Part shown: positions 56,234 through 64,000 of the stretch, in pieces
Layout: the number at the start of each line of letters is the position of its first letter
Numbering within the stretch: the stretch's first letter is position 1
Origin: Sequoia sempervirens
Taxonomy: Eukaryota > Streptophyta > Pinopsida > Cupressales > Cupressaceae
NCBI GenBank assembly: GCA_007258455.2
Contig: VDFB02193867.1
Coordinates: forward strand, 530,072,863 to 530,136,862
Length of the DNA: 64,000 nucleotides
Direction: 5' to 3'
Translations under genes and position numbers: made by a program
The notes under the pieces: model-generated
Database searches by the model: none
What the model saw: only the letters and a program-made list of their open reading frames with translations
Told to the model about the DNA's origin: nothing

Positions 56234-56744
56234 GAAGCCTTCTCTAGTTGTTGGGGGAGCCACAATCAATGTAAAATCATTATGCTCATTTGTAGAGGAG
56301 AATTGGAACCAAATTTATCATATTCATATCAAAGATCATCCATTCTTCAACCATTTTTATCATTTCTTAGCTAGGTTATGCAGGAATTCAACCAAGGAAT
56401 CTCTATCTTCATCAAATCATCACAAAGCTTGCAAGGGATTGGGAAAGGGCCATTTTCCACATCAAAATGGCACCAATTCCCCCATGGGATTGAGATTTTG
56501 CATGCTTAAATAGGATTTAAAATCTTTTCTTGTTTTGTTCTTCATTTCTTTCCTATTTTGAGCATTATAAATGAGTTTCATGGGGAATCTTGTGTGTTTT
56601 ATTTAGCTTCCTTGTTTCCTTTGATTACATACTTAACATGATTCAGTATCTCATTGAGATGTTTTGGTTTGCTTTGCCTTAAATTTTTAACCATGTTAAT
56701 GTGTGTTGAAGTTTTGAGCATTTGTAGATTTTAACATCCACAAA

Positions 56745-56758
56745 ATGGTGCTAGGAGG
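56745..56758 (+). promoter_or_regulatory. Element C primer-binding site
   Basis: TGGTGCTAGGAGGG lies three bases after the LTR end (TCCACA, 56,736-56,741). It begins TGGTGC like the site of element B. The tRNA is not identified. Confidence 0.6.
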
Positions 56759-59205
56759 GAAAATCTAAAGAATCTAACACATTTTTTTGAGAAATTCTGA
56801 TTTTTTTTATGTTTTTGTCTTCCTAGGTCAAACAATGCCACTGGGACAAATTGCGACACATATGCGGTCACTATTTTTCCAAATAGAGCTACTAGTTTCA
56901 CTAGAGCACTGCTCAAATCTTCAAATAGTGTCACTTGGTCCAAATAGCGTCGCTACCTTGAGTTCAAACAATGTCACCTTTGCTTTCTTTATTTTTCATT
57001 CTAACTTAAAATGGTCGTATCTTGGTAATTTTTTGGTTTTTTTTAGAGCTTTTTTTTAAAATGGGGTAGAATTTCATAAGTTATCCAATGGTGTAGGTCT
57101 TTCTAAACTTTGATAGAGTTAAAATTTTCAAATTTTCACCTAATGTCAAATCACAATGAAACTTGGTCTAAATTTTAGGGTTTTATGCTTAATCATTTAT
57201 CTAACCCTCATATCTTCTTGTTTCTTGATTTCATCTAACATTTAGAGCTTATATTGCAAGTTTTAAAGGATCATGGAGCATGGAAGTCAAAGAAAAAGCA
57301 TTATCACATGATTGTAACAAGTGTTTTTAAACACTTTGGGAGCAACTATAATCCCATTCTTAAGGCTTTCTTATCTTCAAGTTTTAGGACTCAATAATTT
57401 TCATTTGGGCTTAAAAAGAACAATCAAAGGGATTAAAAAGAACCTTAAGGAACTTACTACATTTTTTTTGGGGCTTAACAATTGAACAAGCAAACTTCAC
57501 ATTTCAATCTTGGTGCTTAAAAAGAATCCAATCATTGCTTTGAAAGGGATTAAAATGAACATGTGCATCTTTGTTTTGTAATCACTTACCCAAAATAATA
57601 TCATCTAAAAGACATATGTGCTTCTCTCATGCCTCACGGAAATCTTGAGAATCAAAAGGATTTTTGTGATATTGGGATGTGTAAGTGATTTCCTTCACAC
57701 TTCATTTTGGAACTAAAATTGAAAAAATCTTGCGCCTATGAGTGGAACATATCATGTGTGTTCTCTCCTTATTTCTAAATGAGGATTGATCAAACTATGG
57801 ATGTATTTTCTCACTTTTTTTATCTTAGAGGGCTTGCCTTGTGGGAAAAAGTAATCACCCAAGGGAATGACCCATCTGGGAACACGCTAAAGCCAAGTGA
57901 CTTCCAACCGGTATATAAGTGTGGGTACTTGAGGAAAGGAAAGTATCACGAGGATTATTCTGATGAGAAGGGTAACAATGGTCTCTCACTGCATGGATGG
58001 TCCCCCATGAATGAAATGCCCCTACTAGAACCTCTTGTTTAGAAATGCCAAAATCCTTGATCTATTTGTTGGTGCAAGAACGGTCATTCTGAAGCCATCC
58101 CACATTTTTATGGCTCTTAGTAGAGATGAGAAGTATTCCATGGGAGTTTCATGGGTACTGATGCTTGGCTGACCCGAGAAGTGAGTGCACTATAAGGGGC
58201 ATCCTGTGTGGTCAAGCATCTAATCATCCGCTAAGAGTAGGCATAGCTGGATTTATCCAAGTGGGAACTCAACAAATACTATCTTTCATATCCATAGGGT
58301 TGTGCATGTTCTTGGAATCGAAAACACTTTGCTTGATCATAAACATTGGGAAAACAAACATTCAACATGAGCATCAAATTTCAAACCCTTTTAGGAGAAG
58401 AAAATATCCTTTGACAAAATTTAAGTGTTATTGCTTGCCCTTGGGATTCTCATCCTTAGAGGCTTCTAAGCATTTGGATTTTATCTCAATTTTCTCCTAC
58501 TAAAGTCAACATTAGGTAATTTTTTCCTTGATTTTCCTTGATTTTTTCATAACACACTTTGTGGGATAAGAGGGGATTTGAGACATTAGACATCTAGATT
58601 CAAAATCTAATCAAGAAAGTGTTTTTGGTAAAAAGAATCCATTAAGAAAAGATAAAAGACAAATTGAACCCCACACATGTGCTTGGTATCTTTTGGTCAT
58701 ATGGTTTTCATGCAAACATTTGTCTTTTGGTTTTGAACTACTCTTAGAGAAAGGCATGTTCTTCACTATCTTGGTCTCATAAACAAGGTCCCTATTAGGT
58801 TCATTTAGGATCAAGTCAAACACTTCATCCATTCCAAACATTTATCATCTCATCCCACAAACAACTTTAGAGCTTTAGAAACATGATTCTAAACTTGGGT
58901 AAAATCATCAAATTTGAAATCACCTTGTTTAGTTAGGAGCATGGGAATGCATCCTTTCTCATACCTCTAGTTAAATTAGCACCCCTTTGAAAAAGTTCAT
59001 CCTAAGATCACATCTAACATATTAGGGTTTAAAATTTCATTATCCAAATAAAACCAATCAAAATCAAGTCCTAAAGTCTAGCATTGATCCAAAGTTCCTA
59101 AAAATTCAACACCCATATCACTCACCCTTTCATCCTTCATCTCATCATTGGTCCTAAACACTTTAGAGGTTCCCTTTTACGACAAGGTCAAAACACAAGA
59201 AGAAC
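56759..59205 (+). other. Element C 5' leader
   Basis: No supported gene. 57,841-57,899 (gtgggaaaaagta...gggaatgacc...gggaaca...ctaaagccaagt) is clearly related to the minus strand of 36,552-36,489 in element B. Small open frames such as 57,779-58,042 and 58,165-58,503 overlap this conserved noncoding stretch or lack recognisable content. Confidence 0.6.
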
Positions 59206-61164
59206 ATGGAATATAAACTTGATCCATGCATCATGGGTAGTTCAAGTCAACCAAACTATCAAAGCCTTACAATGTTGATTGATTATCAAAATTCACATTT
59301 ATACAATCCATACATGGGATCATTATCTCCTACAAACCTCAATGATACAACAAATGTTAGTATGCCCAGTCAAAATTTTGGAACACCTTTCCCAATGGTA
59401 GATTTAAATCCAAGCCCAAACCTACAAATCTATCAACCAAACACTTAATGCATGAGTCTTCCACAAAACAACAGCATCCCACCAAATCCATACATGCCAA
59501 ATGTGAATATATCAAGTAAGTTTTCCAAACATGAACATTTCAAATCCACACTTGGAAAACTTTGGGATAAATATGTTCACAAATCATAACAATGTTGTTC
59601 AAAGTCCAAAAAATATGTTAACAACTTCATGTGTTGATCCAAGTCAAGGTAACACCATGCAAAATCAAAGTTACCTAAATCAAGACAATATGATTCCCAA
59701 CCACAACAATGTTCAATTTCAAATACGAAATCTAAACATCATCCCAAATCAGAACATTGTCCAAAATCAATTTGTCAATGATCCCATGCAAACACCATAA
59801 GGATGCATTCAAAATTTGCTTGAACAAAAACCAAATCAACTATATCAAGGGAGTCAAGATCAAATTTGGAAAGATAAAATTGCTACACTTACCAAAATAG
59901 TTGAGTCATTGTGCCAAGAAACCTCTCCACCCCAAAATCAATACACTCTTCCATTGGCTAAACCATGTCATCAAAGCATTGAGTTGTGTCCACAACCACA
60001 TCAAGAAAAATATCTCTAATGTCAAGAGGTTGGATATCAAGATCAACAACGTCGACAACAAACCAAATCACCATATCTCAAATATCAATCACCATATCTC
60101 CAAAATCAATCACCACAAGATCAATTTAAAGTACAAGTCTTACAGGGTAACAAATGAGAATATACACCACTTGGGAAACCAATTGAATTTATCATGAAAT
60201 AGTTGGTGCAAGAAAAACTCATCACAATTCCCACTTATGAAAATTATCAAGAGCCCTTAGTGAAACCGCCATTATACAATGAAAATCACCTTTGTGATTT
60301 CCATAAAATCAAGGGACACACAACATTAGATTGTATTCAACTCAAAAATCTCATCCAAGACCTTTTTGATCAAAAAATAATAACTATTGGGGACAATGGT
60401 GAAGATTTAACCACTAGTAATAGCATTGACAATCTCTCCACCACAATGTTGAAAACAATGATCAAGATTTATCCATCAATGAGCACCTTGAAGATGTTTC
60501 TACCTCATCTAAAGATCAAATCAACATATATCAAGAGTCACTTTTCAATCATGATCAAAATCCACCAACAATACCCAACAATGATCCAATTCAAGAAATG
60601 TCAACATCACTTGACCCTATGGTTGAAGACATTCACAATATCTTTGCCACAATTGTTGAAAACAATGTTCAAGATCTATCCATTAATGAGCACATTGAAG
60701 ATGTTTTTACCCCATTTGATGGTCAACTCACCATACATCAAGAGCCACTTTTTAGTGATCTATTTCAAGGAGTGTTAGAATTATTTGATCCCATTGATAG
60801 AATCTACAATCCATCGACCAATGATCATATTGAAAATGTCTCTACATCACCTTATGAGTTAGAGGACATATCTCAAGAATTTATTCCAAAGCATGATCAA
60901 CATGTTTCACCAAACTCTAGCAATGGTCCTTTCCAAGACATATTGACATCCTTTGACCTCATGGTTATAGATATTGAAGGAATCTTCAACTCAAAATTTG
61001 ATCCAAGTCCACTTAAATATCAAGAGGATATTGAGACACTTCCCATGCCTAATGAAGATATCCAAGAACCCTTTGTAAGAAATCCACCCTTTGAAATGGA
61101 CCCATGTCAAGAACTTGATCCAATGGATGTTGAAAGGAATTCCAAAATCATTCAAGATAAATAA
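59206..61164 (+). pseudogene. Element C Gag-like protein with zinc knuckle and acidic repeats
   Basis: One former ORF in two frames with stops (59,206-59,448, 59,531-59,800, 59,816-60,019, 60,203-~60,440, then 60,445-61,164 in another frame). The N-terminal third is N/Q/P-rich and low in complexity. About 60,285-60,350 encodes NHLCDFHKIKGHTTLDCIQL, an intact C-x2-H-x3-GH-x4-C zinc-binding motif of plant Ty3 Gag. The part after it has acidic tandem repeats: QDLSINEH(L/I)EDV occurs at 60,463 and again 207 bp later. I do not see the capsid domain of element B. It is probably a structural protein remnant. Confidence 0.65.
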
Positions 61165-61536
61165 TTTTTATCTCCAAGCTACTACAATGATCCAATGGAC
61201 ACTCTCCTATCTATACAAGATGTCGCAAATGATGATCACATCCACATATCAAATACTCCTCCATCCACCCATGGGATGCTTTCTTTGGATGGACATGTAG
61301 ATGATCTTCATTCAAAATAGGATTCCTTTACTCCTAATATTATTACACAAAAAGGGTAGGTTATTGATTCCTATAGTCAAATTAAATTGTCAACATCGGG
61401 ATTAGATATATCCCAAATTCAGACTAAGGACATCATGTATGAAGATATCCAACATTATCCACTCAAGGAAATAGGTTAGACAAAACAAGATATTCCAAAG
61501 TCAATAGAGTAACAAATTGAAATAACATCCTCTACA

Positions 61537-62259
61537 ATGGTCATTTATCAAAGAATGCATTATAAAAAAGAACTCTCAAAACAGGAAAAATCAGAGCATA
61601 AAGGTGCTACTACCACACTGGGGGAAACTATGTCTCAAACAAATGTCAACATAGGAATCACGAAGAATCCTTGTGATGAAACCGATGCCAGTACTACAAC
61701 TAGCCACGTCATGAATCTTCATCCACCCATCACCCCATCCATGAATTGGGACCAACATCAAAACAAATATTTGAATCAAAGTACAAAGAACGTCATCAAA
61801 GCAAAAGAAGCTAAGAAGCATTTCAGAAAAATTAAATACAAGTGGATACCAAAGAATACAAAGAAAGATTATCCCTATCAAACTCCATCAGTCAAAGAAA
61901 CTATGGGGCAAAATAAAAAAGGGAAAACTACCCATCAAAGATGTCCACAAGGGAAAAATAAGGCTTCTCAAGTGGCATACAAAGTGTATCAAGCAGTTGG
62001 TCCTAATTTCATGGACACTTTCATACCCACCCATCATTGCTCATCTTCCCAAGTTTGGAGAGTCAAAGGTTCCAAACTGTCAACCAATTCATCTTTTATT
62101 CCTAAACACACAACTCCATCCACACCTCCACGCATGATATCCAATTCTCAAATTGACCATGTATTAGCAACAACCCTTTATCACAAGGATTCAGAAGGCA
62201 TTCTATCGCGAGGTGCACACAAAGACAAAGTTAACCCTACTATCAACAAAGCAGATTAG
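61537..62259 (+). pseudogene. Element C lysine-rich ORF (240 aa), unknown
   Basis: This is the longest open frame of element C, in the same frame as the acidic repeat part and separated from it by stops at 61,162-61,535. It is basic, with KAKEAKKHFRKIKYKWIPK near residue 90 and QNKKGKTTHQRCPQGKNK near 130, and it looks nucleic-acid-binding by composition only. There is no protease, RT or membrane segment. It may be the C-terminus of the Gag-like protein. Whether it was ever a separate protein is unclear. No family is recognised. Confidence 0.35.
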
Positions 62260-62384
62260 GAATCCCAAAAGTTGCATTCAAGTGCACGTATCTTCAAAAA
62301 GAAACTTCTTCAAGTAGGATATCAATGGAATATTATGACATAAGCATCTACATTGACACCACCAGATGGTTCAACATGAGCTTA

Positions 62385-62520
62385 AAATCTTTCAGAAAAT
62401 TCCAAAAAAATCAGAAAAATGATTGAAAACAGTAAAGAAAAAAAATTGTCCTCTAGTGAAAACCACTATGGTGGCGCTTTGGGTAGGTACCATGATGAAA
62501 ACCTAGAAAATAGGTGTCAT
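62385..62520 (+). repeat. A-rich stretch plus gatgaaaacct motif of element C
   Basis: 62,385-62,450 is A-rich and 62,494-62,518 reads gatgaaaacctagaaaataggtgtc. The same order and near-identical motif is found in element B (minus strand, 26,870-26,672). Confidence 0.6.
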
Positions 62521-62525
62521 GTGTA

Positions 62526-63430
62526 GAATCAAGAATCTGCATGTTCCAGTTTAGGTGGAAGCATCGTATCCCATCCATAATAAATCCAACATTCCATCCA
62601 TCTCAGCCATAATAAATACATTCATCCATGAATCGTTTATCCAATCCATGTGCATATATCTACATTCATAGTTTGAGTTATCTTGATCTTGACAAATTTT
62701 GGTGCACACTTTACACTTTCTTATGATAAACATCTTGACATGGGTCATTTTCATTGATCCTATCCTATCCAACCTTATCTGATCCATGAAACATTATCCA
62801 AATGAGCATTTATCTGAACACTGTATCTTATCGTAAGATTTAATCCTTGGAATCCTTTCCATGCTTACCATATCCATCCATCTATACACCTATCCAAGCA
62901 TCCATTCATGATATTCCTTACATTGCTAGACACTGGGTGCAAATATTTACATCTTGCTTTGGGAATAAATCTTGATCTATATCTTCCAACTTATGTGGTG
63001 ATCTGAACATTGGAAAATGTGAAATCAAATTGGTCAAGCATTTGTGAGCCAAAATCCAAATCACTAGCAAATGGCATATTTTGAGAAGAATACATTCCTT
63101 ATAAATCTTCATCGAACATTGAACATCAATCCAAACAATCACTATTAGTCACATCTAATGTGTGCTTGAATGTCACACCAAATCATCCAAAACATCTTTT
63201 GTTTCAAACCAAGCTTCAAAATCCTAATCAATCAAATCCAATCAATTTGATATCATCTTGGGAGATCCTTCCCAATCCTTGTGTTTCTTAACACTATCCT
63301 TGCATTGTTGTGTATCCTCAAAAATGTTATCATCATCAATCCTAATCAATCAAATCCTTGCATTGTTGTGTATCCTCAACAATGTTATCAGCATCAATCC
63401 ATCAATCTGATCAATCAACCCTAGCTTGGT
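62526..63430. other. Element C 3' region without genes
   Basis: AT-rich, with repeated atccatcc / tatccaa words and a short direct repeat of a caatcaaatccttgcattgttgtgtatcctcaa-type block around 63,298-63,381. No ORF is supported. Confidence 0.5.
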
Positions 63431-63479
63431 TTTCAACAAAATCCCAAATAGAGCACTAATATCATCACACATATCCATA

Positions 63480-63960
63480 TCCAAAACATCAAAATCAAGC
63501 AAAAAAATCCAAAAATATTCAAAAAACCAAGAAAATCCAAAAACATCCAGAAAACAAGGAAAATCCAAAAACATCCAAAAAATTCATAAAATCAGAAAGT
63601 CCAAAAACATTCAAAACACATTAAAATCCCAAAACAGGTCAAAAAATCCAAAAAACGTCAAAAACATGCTATCTAAACTACATCATCTCTAAGCTTAAAA
63701 GTAGGCAAGGCTAATCTTTGATCAGCCCCTGAGACAAAATCTAAAAACATTCAAAAAACAAAAAATCCAAAAATATTCAAAAAACACAAAAACAAAAAAA
63801 ATCAAAAAACACAAAATCCAAAAACATTCATAAAATTTCATAAAACACCAAAAACATTGGAAAATTTGAAAATCAGAACATTTGCAAAACCTTGAAAATA
63901 CCAAAAACAACCTCAAAACATTTCAAAAAGATCAAAAACATTCAAAAAACCCAAAAAATC
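63480..63960 (+). repeat. A-rich low-complexity repeat (ccaaaaacattcaaaa type)
   Basis: About 480 bp made of variants of aaaaacat(t/c)caaaaaa and aaaatcc, interrupted once by ordinary sequence at 63,665-63,730. Purine-rich on the plus strand. The F/W-rich minus-strand and K/N-rich plus-strand open frames over it are products of the repeat. Confidence 0.8.
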
Positions 63961-64000
63961 CATCCATCCCCATCTCGCTTTCACCCGAAATAAACATCAT

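Larger units (their letters stand above)
53045..56741 (+). repeat. Element C 5' LTR, interrupted by M2
   Basis: The ends TGTAGA...TCCACA are near inverted. Without M2 (53,156-55,512) the LTR is about 1.3 kb, like the solo LTR at 1,640-2,919, and it has the same tattaattaaataaat-type AT repeats and TATA box layout. Confidence 0.75.
53045..64000 (+). mobile_element. Element C: Ty3-type LTR element without visible pol, truncated by the window edge
   Basis: It begins TGTAGACATG inside the copia-3 RT (preceded by ggtag). It has a 5' LTR to 56,741, a primer-binding site at 56,745, a ~2.4-kb leader and Gag-like ORFs from 59,206 to 62,259. No protease, RT, RNase H or integrase is seen in 56,742-64,000. 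It shares a leader block (57,841-57,899) and a 3' A-rich-plus-motif block (62,385-62,518) with Tat element B. It is probably a non-autonomous relative. The 3' LTR is outside the window. Confidence 0.75.

Noticed and set aside
63350..63916. F/W-rich minus-strand frames and K/N-rich plus-strand frame near the window end
   Set aside because: They arise from the A-rich repeat and are open on both strands.
1..64000. tRNA, rRNA or snoRNA genes
   Set aside because: I looked for B-box-like ggttcgaatcc words and cloverleaf-like spacing and for rRNA-like conserved blocks and saw none that I could support. A tRNA scan would settle it.
1..64000. Organellar origin of the window
   Set aside because: The window is filled with nested LTR elements and LINE remnants, which are nuclear. 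No plastid or mitochondrial gene is seen.

Overview
The window is repeat-dominated, AT-rich nuclear DNA from a seed plant, most probably a gymnosperm (conifer-like). The grounds are a PLS-class pentatricopeptide repeat (PPR) gene with a DYW tail, Ty1/copia elements primed by initiator-Met tRNA, a Ty3 element of the Tat lineage with two RNase H domains, an L1-type LINE, and deeply nested long LTR elements. The lineage is my inference. I see no intact host gene; every recognisable coding region carries stops or frameshifts.

Layout. (1) 1-~4,800: copia-1 on the minus strand, cut off by the window edge, with a 1.28-kb solo LTR inserted at its Gag zinc knuckle. (2) ~5,630-9,435: a dead PPR-DYW gene on the plus strand, in which one ~894-bp segment occurs three times in tandem, every copy carrying the same stop codons. 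(3) 9,436-13,870: AT-rich spacer with a 162-bp tandem duplication, a (CT)18(CA)17 microsatellite, and a GC-richer stretch (11.7-13.4 kb) with diverged and exact duplications that I cannot name. (4) ~13,870-~47,770: one broken LINE that hosts a nest. Ty3-type element A (14,278-40,517; target site CCTTT on both sides) sits between LINE ORF1 and ORF2. Tat element B (21,002-38,205; target site ATAGT on both sides) sits inside A. A 763-bp terminal-inverted-repeat element (30,230-30,992) sits inside B. Two more insertions (42,451-43,968 and ~44,854-46,095) break LINE ORF2. (5) ~48,170-53,044: copia-2 fused to a piece of a different copia element (copia-3), both plus strand. (6) 53,045-64,000: plus-strand LTR element C, running off the window. 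Its 5' LTR contains a second copy of the inverted-repeat element, which is itself split by a GC-richer copia solo LTR.

How the parts relate. B carries Gag, protease, a G-patch-like motif, RT, RNase H, a second RNase H and integrase, so it was once autonomous. C has Gag-like and acidic-repeat ORFs, and no protease, RT or integrase is visible in its 7 kb of internal sequence. It shares a leader segment and a 3' motif with B, which suggests a non-autonomous partner. A carries only acidic, zinc-knuckle-like and protease-like remnants. The more unusual observations are an antisense plant-mobile-domain pseudogene inside B, opposite-orientation minisatellites near both ends of B, a hairpin minisatellite expanded in only one LTR of A, and amplification of an already dead PPR segment.
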